Below, piece after piece: positions 10,030-17,667 of a stretch of DNA of 17,667 nucleotides. How positions within the stretch are numbered: position 1 is the first letter of the stretch; every line of letters begins with the position of its first letter. The DNA is from Discostella pseudostelligera (taxonomy: Eukaryota; Bacillariophyta; Thalassiosirophyceae; Thalassiosirales; Thalassiosiraceae), in contig JALLBK010000811.1 in assembly GCA_036940085.1 (NCBI GenBank), positions 1 to 17,667 of the forward strand, read 5' to 3'. The notes below the pieces were generated by a model. It was not told the DNA's origin. It did no database searches and worked only from the letters and a program-made list of their open reading frames with translations. Position numbers and translations under genes: made by a program.

Positions 10030-10501
10030 AGTAACCCAACATCATGAATAATTGCTGTTGCCAAAATATTGCTAGATGTAGGGCACTCAGCGTTTGTGAT
10101 TTCATATCATGCACTATCAGATGCTAGATATAGTTAGTTAGTTTGGTCTCGTGAACTATATGTAGGTCAACCTCAACTGATTTACTTGATGTTGAGGGGG
10201 CTCAATCCCACTGTAAGATTGAAATACAAACAGGAATGATAAGATTCATTAGGAGCATTTTTGTCGAGACCTTGTTAGTTTAGCGACGCCACACCAAAAT
10301 AGCGCTCAACCAAATACCACGGAATGTTCCTTTTCTGGGCCGATGAAGTTAAGACGAAGACACGCTTCCAAGCGCCAATTCATGGCAACCGAAATAAACC
10401 CATCCAATATTCTTCTCTAATCAGCCCTCCAATCCTTGTTGCGCAAATCTTTTACCCTTAACCCCCAAATCCTGCATTATCGCCAACCCCATACATGGAA
10501 T
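10030..10501. other. Convergent intergenic region, no feature recognised
   Basis: These 472 bp lie between the 3' ends of the deaminase-fusion gene and the small plastid-protein gene, so they should contain both 3' UTRs. I see no conserved coding frame, RNA gene or repeat. AATAAA occurs at about 10393 but is not convincing as a polyadenylation signal. Confidence 0.5.
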
Positions 10502-10744
10502 TTACTCATCATCGTCATCCACAGTCCCATCCTCGGCATTCTGTGCGTTCACATAATCCAAAATGATTTGTGTGGTAAGCTCCAAATCCTCTTCCTTCGA
10601 CTTGGCGGGCTGTCCTCCGGCACCAGTCTTTACGGGGAGTGCTGTACTGGTGATAGCGGCCGATCGAGAGGAGAATCCCGATGGTGAGAAGGCAGATGCG
10701 GATGAGAGAAGAGCCGCGAGTGATAATGTGATTGAGAGCTTCAT
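10502..10744 (-). CDS. Small predicted plastid-targeted protein (80 aa) with ASAF-type presequence
   Basis: A complete 80-residue reading frame with its ATG in good context (CAACAATGAAG). It starts with a textbook signal peptide: Lys3, a hydrophobic core LSITLSLAALL, and SSASA-FSP. The A-F cleavage motif, followed by a Ser/Arg-rich stretch (SGFSSRSAAITS), is the bipartite plastid presequence of diatoms and relatives. The remaining ~40 residues are acidic (KEEDLELTTQIILDYVNAQNAEDG) and end in DDDDE. I do not recognise the mature part. It may form one amphipathic helix, as a small subunit or regulator might. It is divergent from the hydratase/dehydrogenase gene. The targeting call is strong; the function is unknown. 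Confidence 0.75.
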   Translation of the reverse strand: MKLSITLSLAALLSSASAFSPSGFSSRSAAITSTALPVKTGAGGQPAKSKEEDLELTTQIILDYVNAQNAEDGTVDDDDE

Positions 10745-10946
10745 TGTTGAGCGTGTTGTATTGTTCAGGAACTCTATGGCTATGGCTGTTGGTGTTTGGA
10801 TTTGGATAGGATATGGATGAATGGTGGGTGGCGGCGGCGGCGATGGTGCGTTGGTGTTGGTATGCTTGCTTCTTGTTGTGGTTGTTGTTGTTGTTGCTGC
10901 TGTGTGAAACGATGACGATGGCGACGGAGAGTGGATTTGAGTGCAA

Positions 10947-10954
10947 TGACGTCA
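10947..10954. promoter_or_regulatory. CRE/bZIP-type palindrome TGACGTCA
   Basis: A perfect 8-bp palindrome matching the cAMP-response/bZIP consensus. It is placed 160 bp upstream of the bifunctional-enzyme ATG and about 200 bp upstream of the plastid-protein ATG. TGACGT-type elements are known in diatoms as CO2/cAMP-responsive elements bound by bZIP factors. Activity here is inferred. Confidence 0.4.
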
Positions 10955-10977
10955 CAGGTCACAGTGCACCCAAGAGA

Positions 10978-11058
10978 ATCTTTCCTCCCGCCAAAATATC
11001 GCCCACGCGTGGAAGTATTCTCGCTGACCACGGGATCTTTCTTCCCGCCAATTTCGCC
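10978..11058. promoter_or_regulatory. Direct repeat of ~25-bp element with E2F-like sites
   Basis: Two similar copies, 10978-11003 and 11035-11058, share ATCTTTC(C/T)TCCCGCCAA and end in TCGCC. The reverse strand reads TTTTGGCGGGAG and AATTGGCGGGAA, close to the E2F consensus TTTSSCGC / TTTGGCGGGAA. The cores are 57 bp apart, between the CRE palindrome and the start codon at 11107. Confidence 0.5.
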
Positions 11059-11106
11059 ACACTCAACATATCAAGCTTCAAAAAGCAAAAAGATCCAACA
11101 TCAACC

Positions 11107-13678
11107 ATGGCGGCCATCAACCTCCCTACGAACGTAGCCATCATTGCCATATCCGATGGCACCCCTCCCGACAAACCCAACCCCGTCAATGCATTGAGCG
11201 CTCCAGTTCGTCAATTTCTCCAAACATCTCTTCTCAATGCCCTCCAAGATCCAGCCATCGTGTCTATTGTGCTCATTGGCCGACGGGATGGACGCGGTGT
11301 CTTTAGTGCTGGAGCTGACATTAAGGAATTTTCTGGAGAGAGTGCTAGCGATAGTAAAGATGGCAGCGGTAGTGGTGGTGGAAGAAGCGTCACGGTATCA
11401 GAACCGGGCGGCATACCAACTCTGAATGATCTAGGCCATCTCATTGAAAATTCCACCAAGCCAATCATTGCCGCACTCACCGGTGCATGTCTCGGAGGCG
11501 GTATGGAATTGGCACTGTCAGCACAATATCGTGTTGCCGACTCCACTCTCCAATATGGACTACCCGAAATGAAAATTGGTTTGATTCCTGGTGCTGGTGG
11601 AACACAGCGCTTGTCACGACTATGTGGAGTACGTCATGCATTAGATGTGATTGTGCGAGGACGGATTAATGGCACATCGCAGGAGGGATTGCGGGTGGGT
11701 TTCCTTGATGGGGTGGCGCCAACTAATGAATCGATAGTAGAGTATGCAGTGCGATGGGCGAAGTGGGAATCGTCATTACCACGTATCACTATGGAAACCC
11801 GTCGTCTTTGTCATCGAACCGTCCCACACGATGGAGAAGGAGTTGCTAATGGAGACATGTGTGACTTTGCAATCCAGTCACTCCCACCCAAAGATATGGG
11901 AGGGGAAAGTGCTCATGCATGTGTCGAAGCTATCCGAGCTTCGTTTGAGAAATCATCCTTTGGTGAGGGTATGGAGGTGGAGAAGAACTTGTTTAATGAT
12001 TTGCTGTATCATAGTCTGCAGGGACGAGCCTATCGTCACATTTTCTTCGCCGAACGGTCATCGCCAGGTATACGAACAAAGTCCAATAGCAGTCTAAGAA
12101 TGGGTAAAGGTGCCATTGGTGTTATTGGGGCAGGAACAATGGGACGTGGTATTGCGATATCATTTCTTCGTGCTGGTTTTGGACCTGTAATTTTGGTGGA
12201 TGTCAACCCCGATGGACTGCAGGCTGGGGTGCAAGATATTCGTTTGATTTTGGAGGGTGAGGTCAAGAAAAAAAGGTTGACATCATCGCAATTGAAAGAC
12301 ATGTTATCTTGTCTCGATTCATCTACCAACTTATTAAGCCTGGCAGGCTGTGACCTCATTGTCGAGGCAGCGTTTGAGAATCTCAAAGTGAAGCAGGACA
12401 TCTTTTCGAAGCTCGATTCAATTGTCTCAAAGAAGGATGCTTTGCTATTGAGCAACACTTCCACTTTGGATGTCGATGCTATAGCGTCATCGCTATCTTC
12501 GGAGCGTCGAGGATATTGTGCTGGAATGCATTTCTTCTCTCCCGCGCATGTCATGAAATTAGTGGAGATTGTGAAAGGAAATGCCACAACTTCCGAAACA
12601 TTGGACATTATCACTGCAGTAACGAAACGCATTAAGAAAGTTCCCGTCGTCGTGGGAAATTGTGATGGATTTGTTGGCAATCGAATGATACATCCGTACA
12701 CTACTGAATCTGCTCTGTTACTTGTGGAATATGGTGGCGGAAAGAATGGGCTTGGAATCAGTGATATCGATGCAGCGCTGGGGCCACGGCACTTTGGAAT
12801 GGCCGTTGGTCCGTTTGTCATGTCCGACATTGCAGGGAATGATATCGGGTACGTTATTGTCGTCGTGTATCCGACGTTCTTTTATTGATTTGCTTCACAA
12901 AGCCTCACCATCGCGTTCGCTACTAGATACAAAATTCGCGGTGAGAAGGGCCTTCTGCGTGATCCAGCGACGGGAATTGTTGGTCCTAATCGGAAGCAAA
13001 TGAGATATACGGAGCTGGCCGATGAGATGGTTGAACAATTGGGCCGTTTGGGCCAGAAGGCGAAGAAGGTAAGACGGCATGACATCATGTCAATTCTGTA
13101 AGCTGGAAGTGAGTGGGCTAACTAGATGTTTCGTGTTGTTGCCAGGGATGGTATGATTATGACCCAAAAGTCGGTAAGGGCCGCAAACCACTGCCATCGT
13201 CTGAAATGCAATCCTTGATAGAAAACTATTCAATGAATTCACCAAGTCGAGGTACAAATTTAAGTCCGGATGCAATCGTAAGCAGGATTCTCTTTGCACT
13301 TGTGAACGAGGGTTTCAAGATTTTGGAGGACGGCATCGCATCTGACCCGTCCAAAATTGACATTATTTACTTGTATGGCTATGGTTGGCCTGCATGGAGA
13401 GGTAAGTTTGTTCATCCCTGCCGCTGTAAATATTTTCATTACAGTTATTCTCAGCAAATTAGCATCTGGGTACTGAAGGTGGGCCAATGTTTTGGGCAGA
13501 CAATTATGTTGGATTGCCCGTGCTATTACGGGAACTTGAGACGTTCCACAAAATGCATCCTGATAGCGAATACTTTCGCCCAAGTCAGTTGTTAAGAAGG
13601 TGCGTTGAGCTTGGCGTGGGTGTCCAGGAATACTACAGAAAAGGACTTCACCAGAGCGCCGTAATATCCAAGCTGTAA
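11107..13678 (+). CDS. Peroxisomal bifunctional enzyme: enoyl-CoA hydratase / 3-hydroxyacyl-CoA dehydrogenase, four exons
   Basis: A fusion enzyme catalysing the second and third steps of fatty-acid beta-oxidation (hydration of enoyl-CoA, then NAD-dependent oxidation of 3-hydroxyacyl-CoA). Proposed exons are 11107-12848, 12927-13068, 13146-13401 and 13479-13678, with GT-AG introns of 78, 77 and 77 nt, giving 779 residues. The hydratase half shows FSAGADIKEF, GACLGGGMELAL with E134 and YGLPEMKIGLIPGAGGTQRL with E154, both catalytic Glu of the family. The dehydrogenase half shows the Rossmann loop GAGTMG (341-346), SNTSTLDV, MHFFSPAHVMKLVEIV with H475 and E487, and VGNCDGFVGNRM. C-terminal dehydrogenase domains follow (AGNDIGYKIRGEKGLL, GYGWPAWRGGPMFWAD). 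The last residues SKL form a PTS1 signal, placing the enzyme in peroxisomes. A Ser/Gly-rich loop (about 76-93) interrupts the hydratase domain. The ATG at 11107 (CAACCATGGCG) starts directly at the hydratase fold. Confidence 0.95.
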
Positions 13679-14541
13679 TTTGCTCATACCCGAAAAGATA
13701 TCGAGTCCTTATTAGAAGATGGTTTCATAGCATTAAGTCTACATAATGCCACCATTTTCCTCAACAATTGAACCAAACAATTATGTACTTGGGTATGCCT
13801 ATGAAATAACAGGTGACATGTTAAGGTCTGAAGCAATGCCAATGTCTTAGAGTGAAAGACTAGATAGGTAGTGGTGTAGACTGCAGACAACATAGTGGTT
13901 CCTCACTCCTCCTCATGCTTAGTATTTGTAGCTTGTACTGCTCTTGAAGCTTGTAGCCTGCATCACTCAGTAACTTTCAATTTCAGTTTCCAGTATTACT
14001 CATTCTTCCCAATGCTGCCTCATCATATCTCCTCAATTTGGCTTAATTCTAATGCTCTTAGGCATGCTATTTGTACCAGTCCAGTCATATTACTATGCTG
14101 CAAGCTGCAAGGACCCATAAGATTAAGGTTCAGCTCATTCTGCACTATTTTGCATCAATCCACAACCTCTGGCCTCCTCAGGTGGTGGTATGATCTTGCC
14201 CCTAAAGTCAGAACATCTCCACAGTGCATTCTTAATTCTTGTCAGCGGTGTCAGATAGTACTCCTACTGCTAATAATATAATAATTATTTGGTATGATAG
14301 CTTGCTGATGTCCTCATGCATTGTTACTCCTCTTCACTCCGTACTCCTTCTTGGCTTTCAGGTTTCATGTCACTCCTTGAGGAGTTCTTGCTATGCATTC
14401 ATTTTCTCAGTGTATCCTCATGCCACATCACTCCTTCTCATCTCAGCTTAATGCATCACTCTACTGCTTCTGCAGCATGCATCCTCATCTGAGATTTTTT
14501 GCACTGCTGTTGGTACTCAATACTCAACTCTCAACCTCATT
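13679..14541. other. Intergenic stretch, no gene recognised; pyrimidine-rich from ~13900
   Basis: 863 bp between the bifunctional enzyme and the tandem array. The + strand has open stretches (for example 13895-14281), but the translations are Cys/Ser/Leu-rich without family resemblance and the reverse strand is full of stops. From about 13900 the + strand is C/T-rich with recurring short words (CACTCC, CCTCATGC). This may be an old, diverged edge of the array or a decayed mobile element. I cannot decide which. Confidence 0.5.
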
Positions 14542-15390
14542 CTACACCTCTACACCTCTGCACCTCTGCACCTCTGCGCCACTGCAATTGCACTTGTTGC
14601 ACTTGCATTTGCATTTACATTTACATTTACATTTGCACCTCCACCTGTACCTGCACCTCTACCTGCACCTCCTCTGCAACTCTACACCTCCATATCTGCA
14701 CCTCTGCACCTCTACACCTGCTCTACATCTCTGCAACTCTATACATCTACACATCTGACCTCATAGTACTCCATATCCATATCTGCACCTCTGCACCTCC
14801 TCTGCACCTCCTCTGCACCACTGCAACAGCTCTGCATCTCCACTGCATCTCCTCTGCAACACATCTGCAACACCTCTGCAACACCTCTGCACCTCAACAC
14901 CTCCATGTAAGAACCTCTGCACCTCTACACCTGTGCACATCTACAATTCTGCACCTCTGCACCTATGCACCTCTACACCTACTCTACACCTGCTTTACAC
15001 CTGCTCTACACCTCCTCTACACCTCCTCTGCGCCTCAACACATCTACACCTCTGAACTTGAACTACATATCTGCACCTCTACTCTTCACCTCTCTGCACC
15101 AGCTTGCACCTCCTCTGCACCACCTCTGCACCTCCTCTGCACCTCCTCTGCACCTCCTGTGCCCATGTGCACCTGTCTACCTGTGCACATCTGCACCTCT
15201 GCACCTCTGCAATTCTGCAATTCTGCATCCATGTGCTTAAAAAACGCTGCATCTCTGCTACTCTGAAACTCTTCTCTGCACCTGCACTCTGCACCTCCTC
15301 TGTATCTCCAATGCGCCACCTCAGCACCTCCTCAGCACCTCAACACCTCCATATCTGCACCTCTGCACTCTACCTCAACAACTCTGCACC

Positions 15391-15828
15391 TCAACACCCC
15401 AATATTTTTACCTCTGCACCTTCACACCTCTACACATCTACACATCTACACCTCTTCACCTCTTCACCTCTTCACCTCTTCACCTCAACACCTCTTCACC
15501 TCAACACCTCTTCACCTCTTCACATCAGCACCTATACACCTATACACCTCTACTACACCTCTGAAGCTCTGAACTTGTACCACCTCTGCACCTCTTCCCT
15601 CTTCCTCACCTCTTAACCTCTGCACATCTGCACCTCTGCACCTCTGCAACTCTGCAACTCAACACCTCCATATCTGCACATCCTCTGCACCCCCTCTGCA
15701 TCATATCTGCACATCCTCTGCACCCCCTCTGCACCACATCTGCACCAGCTCTGCACCTCAACTCATATCTGCATGTCCTCTGCAACTCTGCAACTCTGCA
15801 CCTCTGCAACACTACAAATCTACACCTC
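15391..15828 (+). repeat. Longer duplication within the array, copy A
   Basis: This block is repeated at 16306-16724. Shared landmarks in the same order are TCAACACCCCAATATTTT, TAAACTTGTACC-like sequence (AACTTGTACCACC), CATATCTGCACATCC, CACCAGCTCTGCACC, TCATATCTGCATGTCC and ACACTACAAATCTACACC. The distance between matching landmarks varies from about 860 to 915 bp, so the copies differ by gain or loss of 9-bp units. A weaker third relative seems present at about 17185-17350. Confidence 0.8.
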
Positions 15829-15870
15829 TACATACACCTCTGCACCACCTCACCTCTACACCTCTACACC

Positions 15871-15966
15871 TCTACATTTCTACTCCTATACACCTCTGCA
15901 CCTCTGCACCTCTACACCTCTACATTTCTACTCCTATACACCTCTGCACCTCTGCAACTTCACACC
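15871..15966 (+). repeat. 48-bp tandem duplication in the array
   Basis: The string TCTACATTTCTACTCCTATA followed by CACCTCTGC units starts at 15871 and again at 15919, a 48-bp period that is not a multiple of nine. The copies are nearly identical, which suggests a recent duplication. Confidence 0.8.
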
Positions 15967-16077
15967 TCTACACCTCTGAAATTGTACTCAACATCTGCAC
16001 CTCTGCACCTCTGCACCTCTGCACCTCAACACCTCAACACCTCAACACCTCAACACCTCACGCCTATGCACCATCCA

Positions 16078-16112
16078 AGATGAACCATATGATAACCTCT
16101 GATGTTTGCACC
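16078..16112 (+). repeat. Non-unit island, copy 1 (AGATGAACCATATGATAACC...)
   Basis: About 35 bp unlike the 9-bp unit (AGATGAACCATATGATAACC then TCTGATGTTTGCACC). It recurs at 16165-16199 and 17000-17034. Copies 1 and 2 are 87 bp apart and share longer flanks (AGCTCAGCACATCTGCACC). Confidence 0.85.
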
Positions 16113-16164
16113 GCATCAAGCTCAGCACATCTGCACCTGCACCTCAACACCTATGCACCGTCCC

Positions 16165-16199
16165 AGATGAACCATATGATAACCTCTGATGTTTGCACC
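16165..16199 (+). repeat. Non-unit island, copy 2
   Basis: Identical to copy 1 across the 35-bp core and preceded, like copies 1 and 3, by CCTATGCACC. Confidence 0.85.
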
Positions 16200-16305
16200 T
16201 CATCCAGCTCAGCACATCTGCACCTGCACCTCTGCACCTCTGCAACTCTGCATATCTGCATATCTGCACCTCTGAATCATCTCTGCACCTCTGCACCTCT
16301 GCAAC

Positions 16306-16724
16306 TCAACACCCCAATATTTTAATCTCTGCACCTGTTCACCTCTACACTCACATCTTAACCTCTTCACCTCTTCACCTGGGCACCTATACACCTCTAC
16401 ACCTCTACACCTCTACTACACCTCTAAAGCTCTTAACTTGTACCACCTCTGCACCTCTTCCCTCTCCCTCACCACTTAACCTCTGCACATCTGCACCTCT
16501 GCACCTCTGCACCTCTGCACCTCTGCACCTCTGCAATTTAACACCTCCATATCTGCACATCCTCTTCACCCCCTCTGCATCATATCTGCACATCCTCTGC
16601 ACCCCCTCTGCACCACATCTGCACCAGCTCTGCACCTCAACTCATATCTGCATGTCCTCTGCAACTCTGCACCTCAACACATCTGCACCTCTGCACCTCT
16701 GCAACACTACAAATCTACACCTCT
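16306..16724 (+). repeat. Longer duplication within the array, copy B
   Basis: Second copy of the block at 15391-15828, with the same landmarks in the same order, small substitutions (for example CTCTTCACCCC for CTCTGCACCCC) and extra 9-bp units. Same orientation as copy A. Confidence 0.8.
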
Positions 16725-16999
16725 GCATCTGTGCACTTCTGCACCTCTAGTCCTCTACACCTCTACACCTCTACACCTCTGCACCTCTGCACCTCTGCAC
16801 CACCTCTGCACCTTCACACCTTCACACCTCTGCACCTCTGCACATCTGCACCTCTGCACCTCTGCACATCTGCACCTCTGCACCTCTGCACCTCTGCATA
16901 TCTGCACATTTGCACATTTGCACATCTGCACATCTGCACCTCTACACCTCTACACCTCTGCACCTCTGCACCTGCACCTCAACACCTATGCACCTTTCC

Positions 17000-17034
17000 A
17001 GATGAACCATAAGACAACCTCTGATGTTTGCACC
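17000..17034 (+). repeat. Non-unit island, copy 3
   Basis: Third copy with two substitutions (CATAAGACAACC for CATATGATAACC). As after copy 2, it is followed within ~60 bp by CACCTCTGAATCATCTC, so a longer duplicated block of about 150 bp is likely. Confidence 0.8.
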
Positions 17035-17603
17035 TCTGCTCCTCTGCAATTCTGCATACCTGCACCTCTGCACCTCTGAATCATCTCTGCACCTCTGCAC
17101 CTCTGCACCTCTGTATCTCTAAACCTCTGCACCTCTGCACCTCAGCAGCACTTCTCTGCAACTCTGTACCTCAACACCTGCTCTGCACCTCAACACCTCA
17201 ATATCTGCACCTCTGCACCTCTGCACTCTTCCTCCTCAACAACTCTGCACATCAAGAACACCCCCAAATCTGCACCTCAGCACCTCTACACATCTATATT
17301 TCTGCACCTCAGCACCTATACACCTCTACACCTCTAATATACCTCTGCATCTCTACACCTCTGCAGCTTTGCACCTCTGCACCACATCTGCACCTACTCT
17401 GCATCTTCTCTGTGCAACCTCTGCACCTCCTCTGCATCTCCTCTGCACCTCCTCTGCATCTCCTCTGCACCTCCTCTGCACCTCAACACCTCTATTTCTG
17501 CATGTCTTCTTCTCTGCACAGCCTCTGCACAACACCTCCTCTGCAACTCTGCACCTCTGCACCTCTGCACCTCACACATCTTTAACTGTACACCTTTACA
17601 CCT

Positions 17604-17667
17604 CTACACCACTACACCTCTACACCTCTACACCTCTACACCTCTACACCTCTACACCTCTACACCT
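17604..17667 (+). repeat. Homogeneous (CTCTACACC)n tract at the window end
   Basis: About seven uninterrupted copies of the TAC variant of the unit reach the last base, so the tract continues outside the window. Elsewhere this variant is interspersed with the TGC variant. Confidence 0.9.

Larger units (their letters stand above)
10745..11106. promoter_or_regulatory. Divergent intergenic region, small plastid protein / peroxisomal bifunctional enzyme
   Basis: This is a shared promoter region of 362 bp. It contains (CA)/(GTT)-rich simple sequence (about 10826-10905), a perfect CRE palindrome TGACGTCA at 10947-10954, and two copies of a ~25-bp element with E2F-like CCCGCCAA cores (10978-11003 and 11035-11058). 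An in-frame ATG at 10813 could extend the downstream protein by 98 residues. The extension is unlike the family and crosses these motifs, so I treat it as untranslated. Confidence 0.5.
14542..17667. repeat. Tandem array of a 9-bp unit (CACCTCTGC and variants), running off the window end
   Basis: At least 3.1 kb consist almost entirely of 9-bp units. The commonest is CACCTCTGC; variants include CACCTCTAC, CACATCTGC, CACCTCAAC, CACCTCCTC and CACCTCTTC. The + strand is strongly pyrimidine-rich and nearly all its G lie in TGC. Some tracts are pure (for example about 16491-16533 and 17604-17667) and others are mixed. Because 9 is a multiple of three and the unit has no stop in any of six frames, long reading frames appear on both strands. 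Typical translations are PLHLCTSA on + and EVQRCRGA on -. None has a recognisable domain or splice context, so I do not call genes here. Confidence 0.95.

Noticed and set aside
10813..11106. In-frame upstream ATG that would give the bifunctional enzyme a 98-residue leader with a hydrophobic stretch
   Set aside because: The hydratase fold starts at 11107 with a strong context. A signal-like leader conflicts with the C-terminal SKL, and the stretch carries promoter-like motifs.
13895..14281. 128-codon + strand reading frame between the bifunctional enzyme and the array
   Set aside because: Composition follows the pyrimidine-rich DNA, and no motif, homology or splice context was seen. Attempts to read a retroelement on the reverse strand met many stops.
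14499..15266. 255-codon + strand reading frame at the start of the array, and similar long frames further on both strands
   Set aside because: The translations are only the 9-bp unit read in a given frame (PLHLCTSA or EVQRCRGA). No domain, start context or intron structure supports a gene.
14542..17667. CRISPR array or telomere
   Set aside because: There are no unique spacers between constant repeats, and the unit is not TTAGGG/CCCTAA-like. It is a tandem minisatellite in eukaryotic DNA.

Overview
The window looks like nuclear DNA of a photosynthetic stramenopile, most likely a diatom. Three observations support this. The genes have short GT-AG introns of 75-93 nt. One small protein starts with a signal peptide ending in an ASA-F cleavage motif, the bipartite plastid presequence of organisms with a complex red plastid. 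The window also holds a degenerate hybrid histidine kinase of ATPase-receiver-Hpt layout and a peroxisomal beta-oxidation fusion enzyme. The species cannot be named from the sequence.

Layout: positions 1-13678 are a compact gene region. In order they hold a decayed histidine kinase (1-1255, +, cut by the window edge); a four-exon ubiquitin-specific protease (1551-4280, -); an SLC25-type mitochondrial carrier (4715-5602, +); a mitochondrial ClpP protease subunit (5699-6481, -); a three-exon membrane protein with an unrecognised domain fused to a cytidine-deaminase-like domain (6935-10029, +); an 80-residue predicted plastid protein (10502-10744, -); and a four-exon peroxisomal enoyl-CoA hydratase/3-hydroxyacyl-CoA dehydrogenase ending in SKL (11107-13678, +). 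Strands alternate strictly, so there are three divergent (head-to-head) promoter regions of about 360-450 bp.

Positions 13679-14541 hold no recognisable gene and become pyrimidine-rich on the + strand. From about 14542 to the window end (at least 3.1 kb) the DNA is a tandem array built mostly from a 9-bp unit, CACCTCTGC, with many variants, longer internal duplications and a homogeneous tail. The apparent reading frames in it are by-products of the unit length.

The genes do not form one pathway. Three products are organellar (carrier and ClpP in mitochondria, hydratase/dehydrogenase in peroxisomes), one is probably plastidial, and the protease is a ubiquitin-system enzyme. The items most worth a second look are the membrane-anchored deaminase fusion with a very large insertion between its zinc-binding motifs, the hierarchical 9-bp array, and the repeated promoter motifs (E2F-like and bZIP/CRE-like) in the divergent intergenic regions.
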